This document shows, in pieces, positions 56,311 to 64,000 of a DNA stretch of 64,000 nt. The stretch is taken from assembly GCF_013911755.1 (NCBI RefSeq), contig NZ_JACESP010000015.1, positions 1 through 64,000 on the forward strand, given 5' to 3'. A program made the translations under genes and the position numbers. This DNA comes from Sphingosinicella sp. (GTDB taxonomy: Bacteria > Pseudomonadota > Alphaproteobacteria > Sphingomonadales > Sphingomonadaceae). Within the stretch, counting starts at the first letter, position 1, and every line of letters starts with the position of its first letter. Under the pieces are notes generated by a model. It was not told the origin of the DNA and did not search any database. It was given only the letters and a program-made list of their open reading frames with translations.

Positions 56311-58527
56311 ATGTCGAAATCGGTTAACCCTGCACGTAACCTGTCCGTGCGCCAGCTGATGCGATCGGCCGCGGTGCTCGCGCTGCTCTCGCCCGTACCC
56401 GCGCTGGCGCAGGAAGACGCCTATGGCATCGAGATCATCACCGTCACCGCCCAGAAGCGCACGGAAAGCGTGCAGGACGTGCCGATCGCCATCACCGCAT
56501 ACTCCGAAGCTGGCCTCACCGCGCGCGGCATCGACGGGCTAGGCGATCTCGCACAGAATACCCCGAGCCTCGGCTTCGGCAACTTTTCCGATCTCAAGCT
56601 CTCCCCCATCGCGCTGCGCGGCATTTCCGCAAGCTCGGGCTCGGCCGGGCAAGACCCCGCCGTCGGCGTCTATGTCGACGAGGTGTTCATGGGCGGCGGC
56701 GTCGGCGCCAATATCGACATGGTCGATGTGGAGCGCGTCGAGGTTCTGCGCGGTCCGCAGGGCACGCTCTTCGGCCGCAATACCGTCGGCGGCGTGATCA
56801 GTATCACCACGAAGAAGCCGACCGACGAATTCGAAGGCTATGTCTCGGCTGGCTACGGCGACTACGACGCGGTCAACCTGCGCGGCGCCGTCAGCGGACC
56901 GATCATTGCCGACAAGCTGCTCGCCCGCATCTCGGGGCAATACGAGGACCGCAAAGGCTTCACGCGCAACGAGATCGACGGAACGCGCGGCGACGATTCC
57001 CACACATGGAGCCTGCGCGGCCAGCTGCTGATGCGGCCTACCGAGAATGCCGAGTTCGTGCTTACCGGCGAATATCGGAAGGTTGACCAGCGATCCAAGT
57101 ATTTCGAAACCCTGGCCTACAACCCCGACCAGTTGCTCCCGCAGCTGCTCGAACTGTTCGAACTTCCGCTCAACACCGACCCCTTCGACCGCCGCGTCTA
57201 TTCGGACCTCGCGACGAAGGAAACGCTGAAGGCGTGGGCCGTCTCGTTCAACGCGAATATCGATTTCGGCGGCGTCGATTTCACCAGCATCACGTCCTAC
57301 CGCGAGCATGAATACGACAACATCGGCGACACCGACATGTCGCCGCTGCGCTGGCTCTACGACGGCGACCCCGAAGACGTCTGGCGCTTCAGCCAGGAGC
57401 TGCGCCTCGCCTCGAAGGGCGACACGGCGCTCAGCTGGATCGCGGGCCTCTATTATTTCCACCAGACGAGCCGCAACCTCAGCTTCGTTCGCCTCGGACA
57501 GGATCTCGCCGATCTGCTCGAGGTGCCCGCGATGGACATCGGGTCCGACGCGGACATGAAACTCGATAGCTACGCGGCTTACGCGAACATCTCCTACAAG
57601 ATCACCGATCAGCTCGAAGCGACGCTCGGCGGCCGCTACACCTACGAAAAGAAGTCGATCCTCTATTCGCAGTTCGATCCGCTCGCGCTCCTCGGCGGTC
57701 AGGTGGACGGTCTGCAGGGCAAGGATACGTGGAAGGCGTTCACGCCCAGCTTCAACATCCGCTACCACTTCAACCCGTCGGCAATGGCCTATGCGACCGT
57801 CAGCCGCGGCTTCAAGAGTGGCGGCTTCAACGACGCGCTCGGCGACGCGAACGGCATCAGCTACGATCCCGAATATATCTGGAACTACGAGATCGGCGCG
57901 AAGATGAGCCTCCTCGAAAACCGCCTTCTCGTGAACGTCGCGGCGTTCGCGATGGAATGGACCGACATCCAGATTTCGGCGGACGATCCGAATACGCTCC
58001 CCTTCGATCCGCGCACCAGCAACGCCGGCAAGGCGCACTCGCGCGGTGTCGAGCTCGAAGTCACAGCCGTGCCGATCCCGGCGCTCGAACTCGGCTTCAA
58101 TCTCGCGCTCACCGATGCGGAATATGACGAAGGCACGGTACCCACAGCGCCCGGCAGCCCGGAAATCCCGCTCGCCGACCTCCCGCGCGCGCCGGAAACC
58201 CGCTTTGGCGTAAACGCGCAGTACACCGTGCCGCTGGGCGAAATGTCGCTCACCCTGCGCGGCGACTATCTCTACGAGCGCGGCACCGACCTGCTGCCCA
58301 TCAAGGATCCAGCAGCCCGCGTCGGCACCGTCGGGCTTCTTAACGGCCGCATCACGCTCGCCGGCGAGGAAGACCGCTGGTCGATCGCGCTCTGGGGCAA
58401 GAACCTTACCGACAAGACCTACAAGACCCGTCTGTTCGACCTCTCGAACCAGGCGCTTGTGGGGCAGCAGCTCATCGTGCTCGGCGCACCGCGCACGTTC
58501 GGCGTGGAGGCGCGATTCAACTTCTAG
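56311..58527 (+). CDS. TonB-dependent receptor of the tetR/bapA region
   Basis: A 738-residue TonB-dependent receptor. A signal peptide (AAVLALLSPVPALAQ), the plug start IEIITVTAQKRTESVQDVPIAITAYS, EVLRGPQGTLFGRNTVGGVI and a barrel ending TFGVEARFNF are visible. GGGGGAAGGA precedes ATG 56311. Shorter than the receptors at 2921 and 36911 by about 110 residues. It carries operator C upstream and is followed by a serine hydrolase, so it probably imports peptide-like substrates into the periplasm where BapA and the hydrolases act. Confidence 0.94.
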   Translation: MSKSVNPARNLSVRQLMRSAAVLALLSPVPALAQEDAYGIEIITVTAQKRTESVQDVPIAITAYSEAGLTARGIDGLGDLAQNTPSLGFGNFSDLKLSPIALRGISASSGSAGQDPAVGVYVDEVFMGGGVGANIDMVDVERVEVLRGPQGTLFGRNTVGGVISITTKKPTDEFEGYVSAGYGDYDAVNLRGAVSGPIIADKLLARISGQYEDRKGFTRNEIDGTRGDDSHTWSLRGQLLMRPTENAEFVLTGEYRKVDQRSKYFETLAYNPDQLLPQLLELFELPLNTDPFDRRVYSDLATKETLKAWAVSFNANIDFGGVDFTSITSYREHEYDNIGDTDMSPLRWLYDGDPEDVWRFSQELRLASKGDTALSWIAGLYYFHQTSRNLSFVRLGQDLADLLEVPAMDIGSDADMKLDSYAAYANISYKITDQLEATLGGRYTYEKKSILYSQFDPLALLGGQVDGLQGKDTWKAFTPSFNIRYHFNPSAMAYATVSRGFKSGGFNDALGDANGISYDPEYIWNYEIGAKMSLLENRLLVNVAAFAMEWTDIQISADDPNTLPFDPRTSNAGKAHSRGVELEVTAVPIPALELGFNLALTDAEYDEGTVPTAPGSPEIPLADLPRAPETRFGVNAQYTVPLGEMSLTLRGDYLYERGTDLLPIKDPAARVGTVGLLNGRITLAGEEDRWSIALWGKNLTDKTYKTRLFDLSNQALVGQQLIVLGAPRTFGVEARFNF

Positions 58528-58544
58528 GATCACGCCCGCAAATC

Positions 58545-58601
58545 GTGCCATCATCGGGGAGACGCCGCGACGGGACCGCGGCGGCTCGGCGATGGTGGCA
58601 C
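58545..58601 (+). other. Long intercistronic stem-loop after TonB receptor
   Basis: GTGCCATCATCG (58545-58556) pairs with CGATGGTGGCAC (58590-58601), with one G-U pair, and encloses a second stem CGCCGCG/CGCGGCG (58563-58569 with 58577-58583). No T-run follows, so it is not a standard terminator. A processing or attenuation element between the receptor and the serine hydrolase is possible. Confidence 0.55.
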
Positions 58602-58637
58602 CACTATGAAAGGACCATCTGAGTGAAGGAAGGTGTC

Positions 58638-60107
58638 ATGCACGAACTCATCTGTTCATCGAAGGCTCCGCGCGGCGAAGGCTGGCGCAGGGGCGTGCTC
58701 CCGCTTCTGGTCAGCGTCGCGCTGCTCGGCACCGATGCATTGCATTCGGAGGTGAAGGCCGAAGCGCTCGCGCCCGAAACCGCGTCCCGTATTGATGCAA
58801 TCATCGCAAACCGCATGGAAGCGGCCCCCTTCCCCGGGCTCGCAATCGCGATCGAACGCAAGGGCGAACTCGTTTATGCGAAGGGGTTCGGCATGGCCGA
58901 TCTGGAGCAGGACGTGCCGGTCACGGTGGATACCGTCTTCCCGATCGGATCGATCACGAAATCCTTCACCGGCCTTGCGCTCGCGCAGCTTGCTGTGGAC
59001 GGCAAGGTTTCGCTGGACGAGACCGCGGGCCATTATCTGCCCGATCTGCCGGAGCCCGCGCGCAGCGTGAAGGTCCGCAATCTTCTCGATCACACCGGCG
59101 GCCTTGTGAACTACACCGACCTGCCGGAGTTTCCCTACAACTCCCGGAAGGAATTCACGCGCGAGGAGATGGTCGGCTACTTCGCGAGCAAGCCGCTGAT
59201 GTTCAAGCCGGGAACGGCGTGGAGCTATTCGAACTCCGGCACTTATCTGATCGGCCTCATCATCGAGAAGGTTTCGGGCGTGACGTACGACGAATACGTC
59301 CGCACGCACATTCTCGAACCGTTCGGCATGTCGAAGTCGCTCTATACGGACTGGACCCGTCTCGTGCCGCACCGCGCGCAAGGCTACAAAAAGGGCAAGA
59401 ACGGCTGGCAGAATGCACTGCAATATGATCCCATCGTTCCATTCTCAGCCGGCGCGATCATGTCGACCGTCGGCGATCTTCTGAAATACCGCCGCGGTGT
59501 GTTCGCGTCGGACAAGACCAGCCAGGCCGTGCGCGATCTCATTCTGAAGCGCGACAAGCTCGAGGACGGAACCGAGCTTCTTTACACGCTCGGCTGCCTC
59601 GTCACGACGAACTTCGAAGGCCACCGCAAGATATCCCACGCGGGCGATATCTACGGCTTCTCGGCATACTACGCTTATTATCCCGATGACGACGTGGTCA
59701 TCACCATCACCACCAACAATCAGGGCGGTGCTTTTCCGCCGCTCAGCGTCGAACAGAAGATCGCGCGCGAGATACTTGGCGTGCCGCAGCCGGTCGTCAA
59801 AGCATTGCCGGTTCCCGCCGATCTCGGCACCCGCGTCTCGGGCGATTACTATTTCGCGCCCTACCGCTTCGGGCCGGAGGTGCACGGCTTCTCCTTCAAG
59901 GACGGCCAGCTCTACCTGAATTTCGGTGGAACCAAATCGGGCGGCCCTGTGCTGCCGCTGCTCTACCAGGGCGCAAACCGCTTCGTGTCGGCCGTCGACG
60001 ACGAGCACAACGTCGTCTTCAAACCCGGGAAACGCGGCAAACCGGCAACGCTGACGATGGAGTATTACGGCGGCAGGTTCAGCGCACAGCAGACCCCCGC
60101 GAAGTAA
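58638..60107 (+). CDS. Serine hydrolase, S12 (class C beta-lactamase-like) family
   Basis: A 489-residue S12 serine hydrolase. S105-I-T-K108 (IGSITKSF), Y197-S-N199 (WSYSNSG) and HAGDIYG form the active-site motifs. The start shows a possible N-terminal membrane or export segment (LPLLVSVALLGTDAL). The C-terminal third, from about residue 385, is a beta domain of the kind found in D-aminopeptidases and related enzymes. ATG 58638 follows GGAAGG closely; GTG 58623 is an alternative. It is about 110 bases after the TonB receptor. Likely a periplasmic peptidase or esterase on D-configured substrates. Confidence 0.88.
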   Translation: MHELICSSKAPRGEGWRRGVLPLLVSVALLGTDALHSEVKAEALAPETASRIDAIIANRMEAAPFPGLAIAIERKGELVYAKGFGMADLEQDVPVTVDTVFPIGSITKSFTGLALAQLAVDGKVSLDETAGHYLPDLPEPARSVKVRNLLDHTGGLVNYTDLPEFPYNSRKEFTREEMVGYFASKPLMFKPGTAWSYSNSGTYLIGLIIEKVSGVTYDEYVRTHILEPFGMSKSLYTDWTRLVPHRAQGYKKGKNGWQNALQYDPIVPFSAGAIMSTVGDLLKYRRGVFASDKTSQAVRDLILKRDKLEDGTELLYTLGCLVTTNFEGHRKISHAGDIYGFSAYYAYYPDDDVVITITTNNQGGAFPPLSVEQKIAREILGVPQPVVKALPVPADLGTRVSGDYYFAPYRFGPEVHGFSFKDGQLYLNFGGTKSGGPVLPLLYQGANRFVSAVDDEHNVVFKPGKRGKPATLTMEYYGGRFSAQQTPAK

Positions 60108-60129
60108 TCAGGCCAAGTACAAAAAAGAA

Positions 60130-60163
60130 GAGGCCGGGGAAACAATTCCCCGGCCTCCTTTTT
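60130..60163. terminator. Bidirectional rho-independent terminator
   Basis: A perfect 12-base stem GAGGCCGGGGAA/TTCCCCGGCCTC (60130-60157) with loop ACAA, followed by CTTTTT on the plus strand and preceded by ACAAAAAAGAAG, which gives a U-run on the minus strand. It sits between convergent genes ending at 60107 and 60182, so it can serve both. Confidence 0.93.
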
Positions 60164-60181
60164 GGTCTGACGGTTCAGCCC

Positions 60182-62329
60182 CTAGAACTTGAAGCGTGCC
60201 TCAACGCCATACGTGCGCGGCGCGGAGAGAGACTGCACGGCCTGCCCGCCGATAATCACGCCATCGTCGCGGTAGAGCGCGTAGTCCTTGTTCGTCAGGT
60301 TGCGGCCCCACAGGAACAGCGACCAGCCCTGTTCGCTGCCGATACCGATACGCCCGTTGAGCAGCGTCACATCGCCTTGCGAATAGTCGTTGTCCGGCCC
60401 GAAGAAGATCCGGCTGCGATGCGTCAGATCACCGCGCAGCGTCAGCGAGAGCGTGTCGGTAAGTGGCGCCTCGTATTGCGCGCCCACGCTGATGTTGTGC
60501 TTCGGCGCCTTCACCATCGTGTTGCCGGTGAAGTCGTCGCCACCCGGCGTGGCGCCTGCATAATCGAGGAACTTCGCATCGAGATAACTGTAGTTCACCG
60601 TAACGTCGAAGCCGTTAACGGGCCGTGCCGTGAGTTCGAGTTCGACACCCTTGCTGCGCGCGCGCGCAGCGTTCGAGGTCTGGAATTGCGGCAGACCGCC
60701 CACCAGCTCGAGCTGGTTCACCTGCAGGTCCTTGTAACGCAGATAATATGCCGAGGCGTTGAAACGCAGACGGTTGTCGAGCAGATCGGATTTCAGGCCA
60801 ATCTCATAGCTTGTCACGAATTCCGGTTCATACTCGGCATCGTCCGTGGGCGTCACAGAAAACACGTTGTAACCGCCCGATTTGAAGCCCCGGCTGACGG
60901 TCGCGTAGGTCAGAACCTTGTCGTTCCACTTGTAATTGAGGCTGAGCGACGGAGAGAAATCATCCTCCGATCGGCCGAACCGACGTTCCGGCATCGTTGC
61001 AAGCAGCAATCCGAACGGATCGCCGTTCTGGCTGTGAATGACGTCCTTCTTTTCCCACGTATAGCGCAGTCCGGCAGTAATGCTGAACTGGTCCGTCACG
61101 CGATAGACGGCTTGACCGAATCCGGCGATGCTTTCGGATTTAATGGTCGCGAAAATGTTTCCGGTCACGGCCTCGGGATAGATGCCGAGGTCCGCGCCGA
61201 TCACCGCAGCCGAATTTGTCTCAAGCCGCTGGTGGAAATAATAGACACCGAACACATACGTCAGCGGGCCGCTGTCAGGCGAGGCAAAACGCAGTTCCTG
61301 GCTGAACTGGTTCTGGTCCTCGCTGATACCCGAAGCGAGCAGGTCGAGCGCCGTGTAGTCATTGTCCGCGAGGTTATACCACTGGAACTCACGGTAAGCC
61401 GTGATGCTCGTCAGCTTCCCGCCGCCGAGCGACCAGTTGATCTCGCCAGAGGCGCCGAACGTGTCGCGGTTCTGAACCGTGTCCCTGTTCTGCACAACCT
61501 GACGGTCCCAACCGCTCGCGTCCGCAAGCGGTGTTCCGGTAAGATCGCCGTTGTCGGTGATGTCGATGGACCCGGAATTGGTCCGATCACGCGACGCATC
61601 GACACGCGCAACGAGTTCGAAATCCTCGTTCTCGCTGTAAACCGCCGTCAGACGGCCCGAAAGCGAATCGACGTCGTCGAGGTCGGTTCCGGTCAGCAGG
61701 TTTTTCACCAGCCCGTCGCGGCGGTCGATGCCGCCCGAAACGCCGACATAGAACTTGCCCGGAACCACCGGCCCGCTGATCGAGGCGCTTGCCCGGATGG
61801 CTTCATAATTGCCGTAGCTCGCGCTGATGTCGCCGCGAAGTTCGTCGCCAGGCTTCCTCGTGATGAAGTTGATCGCGCCAGCGATCGTATTCTTGCCGTA
61901 AAGCGTGCCCTGCGGCCCGCGCAGCACCTCGATGCGTTCAAGGTCATAGAGGCTGTTGTTGATCGTCGTCGGGCGGCCCATGTAGACGCCGTCGACGTAA
62001 ACGCCGACACCCTGATCGACGCCGGGGTTGTTCGTTTCCGAAACGATACCGCGAATCGAGATCGACGTGCCGCGCAGCTCGCGCATGTCGATGTAGACGC
62101 TGGGTAGCGAGGTCGCGAAATCCTCGATACGGCCGATGCCCTGATCCCGGATCGCTTCCGCCGACAGCGCGGAAACCGAAATCGGCACATCCTGGATCGA
62201 TTCCGCCCGCTTCTGCGCGGTGACGATGATCTCTTCCAGCTCGGCGGACTGTGCCAGAGCGGGCGCGGCCACGCCGGCACCGCCCACGCAAACCGCCGAA
62301 CACAAAAGCGCGCGCTTCAAAACATGCAT
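60182..62329 (-). CDS. TonB-dependent receptor of the tetR/bapA region, divergent from DUF1611 gene
   Basis: A 715-residue TonB-dependent receptor with signal peptide (ALLCSAVCVGGAGVAAPALAQ), LEEIIVTAQKRAESIQDVPISVSALS, GVGVYVDGVYMGRPTTINNSL, EVLRGPQGTLYGKNTIAGAI and a C-terminal YGVEARFKF. Start ATG 62329 is preceded by GGGGAAA. Operator D (62440) lies about 111 bases upstream. It differs enough from the receptor at 56311 not to be a duplicate. It probably has a different but related ligand. Confidence 0.94.
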   Translation of the reverse strand: MHVLKRALLCSAVCVGGAGVAAPALAQSAELEEIIVTAQKRAESIQDVPISVSALSAEAIRDQGIGRIEDFATSLPSVYIDMRELRGTSISIRGIVSETNNPGVDQGVGVYVDGVYMGRPTTINNSLYDLERIEVLRGPQGTLYGKNTIAGAINFITRKPGDELRGDISASYGNYEAIRASASISGPVVPGKFYVGVSGGIDRRDGLVKNLLTGTDLDDVDSLSGRLTAVYSENEDFELVARVDASRDRTNSGSIDITDNGDLTGTPLADASGWDRQVVQNRDTVQNRDTFGASGEINWSLGGGKLTSITAYREFQWYNLADNDYTALDLLASGISEDQNQFSQELRFASPDSGPLTYVFGVYYFHQRLETNSAAVIGADLGIYPEAVTGNIFATIKSESIAGFGQAVYRVTDQFSITAGLRYTWEKKDVIHSQNGDPFGLLLATMPERRFGRSEDDFSPSLSLNYKWNDKVLTYATVSRGFKSGGYNVFSVTPTDDAEYEPEFVTSYEIGLKSDLLDNRLRFNASAYYLRYKDLQVNQLELVGGLPQFQTSNAARARSKGVELELTARPVNGFDVTVNYSYLDAKFLDYAGATPGGDDFTGNTMVKAPKHNISVGAQYEAPLTDTLSLTLRGDLTHRSRIFFGPDNDYSQGDVTLLNGRIGIGSEQGWSLFLWGRNLTNKDYALYRDDGVIIGGQAVQSLSAPRTYGVEARFKF

Positions 62330-62439
62330 TTCGTTTCCCCTTTTTCTCGCGCGCCGATTCCGGCCCACGCATTCCCGTCACCAAGCTCCGCCGTATGCCT
62401 GTGCTGGCACCGTCGGTACGATCAGGATCATTCTTCATT

Positions 62440-62455
62440 TTGAAATTGAATTCAA
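62440..62455. promoter_or_regulatory. Probable TetR operator D, TTGAAATTGAATTCAA
   Basis: Extended 21-base match to operator A is 18 of 21 (both end TTCAAGTT). It lies between divergent starts 62329 and 62531, 111 and 75 bases away, so it can control both genes. Confidence 0.7.
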
Positions 62456-62530
62456 GTTGATTATTGTCGAATAAGGAACATCGTTTCCAAAAGATCAACA
62501 AACGCACCGCTGAAGGACACTGGACAGCCC

Positions 62531-63544
62531 ATGGTAGACCTGCCGTCACCCTATCTCCTCTTTCTGGGTGACACCCGGAGCGAGACCTATGCCAAGACCG
62601 CATTCGGCCTGCGCGACTGGGCGCCTGACGCGGTGATCGGCGAGTATGCCATGCCGGAAGCGACGGTGACCCTGGGACTCGAAAGGCTCACGCCCACTGC
62701 CGCGGCGTCGCGCGGCGCGCGTGCGCTGCTTCTCGGCATTGCGCCGGTCGGCGGCGCCATCCCGGCCCACTGGCTGCCCGAGCTCATCGCCGCGCTGGAA
62801 GCCGGGCTCGACATCGTCGCCGGGCTCCACCAGCGGCTTGCAGACATCCCGGAGCTGGCAGCGACCGCGCGACGCCTTGGCCGCACGTTGTTCGACGTCC
62901 GTCACCCAACCGTCAGCTTCAGCGCGGGCACCGGTCTCCCCCGCTCGGGCAAGCGACTGCTTACCGTGGGCACGGACTGCGCACTCGGCAAGAAATACAC
63001 GGCGCTTGCCATTGCGAAGCGGTGGCAGGCACTCGGCGGCAATGCGGATTTCCGGGCAACGGGGCAGACCGGCATCATGATCGCCGGTCACGGCGTCGCC
63101 ATCGATGCCGTCGTCGCCGACTTCATCGCAGGCGCAGCCGAATGGCTGAGCCCGGCGAACGCGCCCGATCATTGGGACATCATCGAGGGCCAGGGCTCGC
63201 TTTATCACCCCGCCTTCGCGGGCGTGACGCTCGGCCTCCTGCACGGCGCGCAGCCCGACCTGTTCGTGCTCTGCCACGATCCGACGCGCGCCGCGATCTA
63301 CGGCTACCCACACATTCCCATGCCCGACCTTGCCGAAGCGATCGCGCTTTACACGCAGCTCGGACGGCTGACGAACCCGGCCATCGCCTGCGCGGGGATC
63401 AGCATCAACAGTTCGAAGATGGGCGAGGCTGATCGCGCCGACTGGATCGCGCGGACAGCAGACCGGCTCGGCCTGCCCGTCGCCGATCCGCTGCGCGACG
63501 GCGTCGACGGGTTCATCCAGAAGATGCAAGCCGTCAGGGCATGA
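62531..63544 (+). CDS. DUF1611 protein (DgcN-like)
   Basis: A 337-residue DUF1611 protein. The central P-loop-like stretch RLLTVGTDCALGKKYTALAIAKRW, followed by RATGQTGIMIAG, ending NSSKM and LPVADPLRDG, are family hallmarks. DgcN of D-glutamate catabolism (D-glutamate N-acetyltransferase) belongs here, normally beside an enolase-family partner, DgcA. No such partner is within the window. Its shared operator and peptide-uptake neighbours make D-amino-acid processing plausible. Start ATG 62531 is the only sensible one. Confidence 0.88.
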   Translation: MVDLPSPYLLFLGDTRSETYAKTAFGLRDWAPDAVIGEYAMPEATVTLGLERLTPTAAASRGARALLLGIAPVGGAIPAHWLPELIAALEAGLDIVAGLHQRLADIPELAATARRLGRTLFDVRHPTVSFSAGTGLPRSGKRLLTVGTDCALGKKYTALAIAKRWQALGGNADFRATGQTGIMIAGHGVAIDAVVADFIAGAAEWLSPANAPDHWDIIEGQGSLYHPAFAGVTLGLLHGAQPDLFVLCHDPTRAAIYGYPHIPMPDLAEAIALYTQLGRLTNPAIACAGISINSSKMGEADRADWIARTADRLGLPVADPLRDGVDGFIQKMQAVRA

Positions 63545-64000
63545 CCCCGTGCCGCATCGCGGGCTGCGCGGACGCCGTCCGCCGCGTCAGCGTCTGATCG
63601 AGCACCCGGATCAGGCGCGGGCGTGTCTCGCGCGGGTCAATGACGTCGTCGATGTTCAGCTTCGACGCCGCGTGGAATGGCCCGGCGCAGCGCGCGTAGT
63701 TCGCCGTCAGGTCGCGGATCAGCGCCTGCGGGTCTTCCGCGGACTCGATCTCCTTCGAATGCGCCGCCAGCACCGATCCGCCGGGCGGCAGCGAACCGAA
63801 ATCCGCCGTCGGCCAGGCAAGAATCATCGCCTGCTGTGCCTCCGCGCCGCCCATCGCCACCGCACCGAAGCCGAATGCCTTGCGAATGACGACGGTAATG
63901 CGCGGCACCGCCGACCATGAGATCGCATAGCTGAGCGCAAGCCCTGCGCGCAGCGTCCCCTCCTGCTCCGCCTTCGGCCCCGGCATCACGCCCGGCACGT
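63534..64000 (-). CDS. Acyl-CoA carboxylase carboxyltransferase subunit, C-terminal part cut by window edge
   Basis: At least 154 residues of the C-terminus of a biotin-dependent carboxyltransferase (propionyl-CoA/methylcrotonyl-CoA carboxylase beta type). Typical segments are ALSYAISWSAVPRITVVIRKAFGFGAVAMGG, ILAWPTADFGSLPPGGSV and the end IDDVIDPRETRPRLIRVLDQTL. The beginning lies beyond 64000. It is convergent with the DUF1611 gene, overlapping 11 bases. It may carboxylate an acyl-CoA of the nearby catabolic genes. Confidence 0.88.
   Translation of the reverse strand, partial: VPGVMPGPKAEQEGTLRAGLALSYAISWSAVPRITVVIRKAFGFGAVAMGGAEAQQAMILAWPTADFGSLPPGGSVLAAHSKEIESAEDPQALIRDLTANYARCAGPFHAASKLNIDDVIDPRETRPRLIRVLDQTLTRRTASAQPAMRHGVMP

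Noticed and set aside
46141-63544. Microcystin mlrABCD cluster
   Set aside because: S12 hydrolases and BapA are present, but no MlrA-like membrane protease, MlrC-like metallopeptidase or MlrD-like transporter could be recognised.

Overview
The window is GC-rich DNA from an alphaproteobacterium, most likely a sphingomonad (Sphingomonadales). Four large TonB-dependent receptors point that way, as does a BolA gene near the start of a J-domain protein gene. The best pointer is a 402-residue peptidase whose Asn278-Ser279 self-cleavage site matches, from memory, the beta-peptidyl aminopeptidase BapA of Sphingosinicella. The only RNA gene is tRNA-Thr(TGT). No phage, insertion sequence, CRISPR array or replication origin was seen. 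Most genes sit in short-gap or ATGA-overlap operons for acyl-CoA chemistry and uptake, so the window reads as a patchwork of catabolic clusters.

Layout. 1-1520: start of a J-domain protein, a CPBP membrane protease, BolA and tRNA-Thr. 1664-13463 (minus): hyuA, hyuB, cysteine hydrolase, alpha/beta hydrolase, CoA lyase, MaoC hydratase, acyl-CoA dehydrogenase, TonB receptor, CoA-transferase. 13689-19316: a GntR/UTRA regulator, then (minus) MFS transporter, amidase and two CoA-transferases. 19407-21418: an XRE-cupin regulator divergent from an omega-aminotransferase. 21556-24944: HlyD-like protein and a PilZ-containing glycan synthase. 25051-30278: SBF-like transporter, hemerythrin, GT4 fusion, GH130 enzyme. 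30286-33886: IclR regulator and mhpD-mhpF-mhpE. 33883-44956 (minus): nine-gene acyl-CoA operon with TonB receptor, divergent from an AraC-type regulator (45110-46132). 46141-52920 (minus): MaoC, acyl-CoA ligase, GPH transporter, bapA, then two PLP dehydratase-like enzymes. 53142-64000: TetR regulator, two S12-type serine hydrolases, enoyl-CoA hydratase, two TonB receptors, a DUF1611 protein and the end of an acyl-CoA carboxylase subunit. No gene-free stretch exceeds 300 bases.

Two candidate regulons can be read from repeated palindromes. (1) A 16-base palindrome with core GTTCGAAC lies between gntR and hyuA and again in front of the tandem CoA-transferase genes; in both it is followed at the same spacing by GTTGA. 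(2) Near-identical AT-rich palindromes related to TTGAATTTAAATTCAA lie at four promoters around tetR: tetR/bapA operon, enoyl-CoA hydratase operon, one TonB receptor, and the divergent TonB receptor/DUF1611 pair. Nothing similar was noticed elsewhere. This suggests one TetR-controlled programme joining outer-membrane uptake, inner-membrane transport, a beta-aminopeptidase, D-stereospecific-type serine hydrolases and acyl-CoA enzymes, plausibly for peptides with beta- or D-amino acids. The hyuAB cluster plausibly opens a lactam, imide or hydantoin ring and passes the acid to a CoA-transferase/dehydrogenase/hydratase/lyase route. Both substrate proposals are inference.
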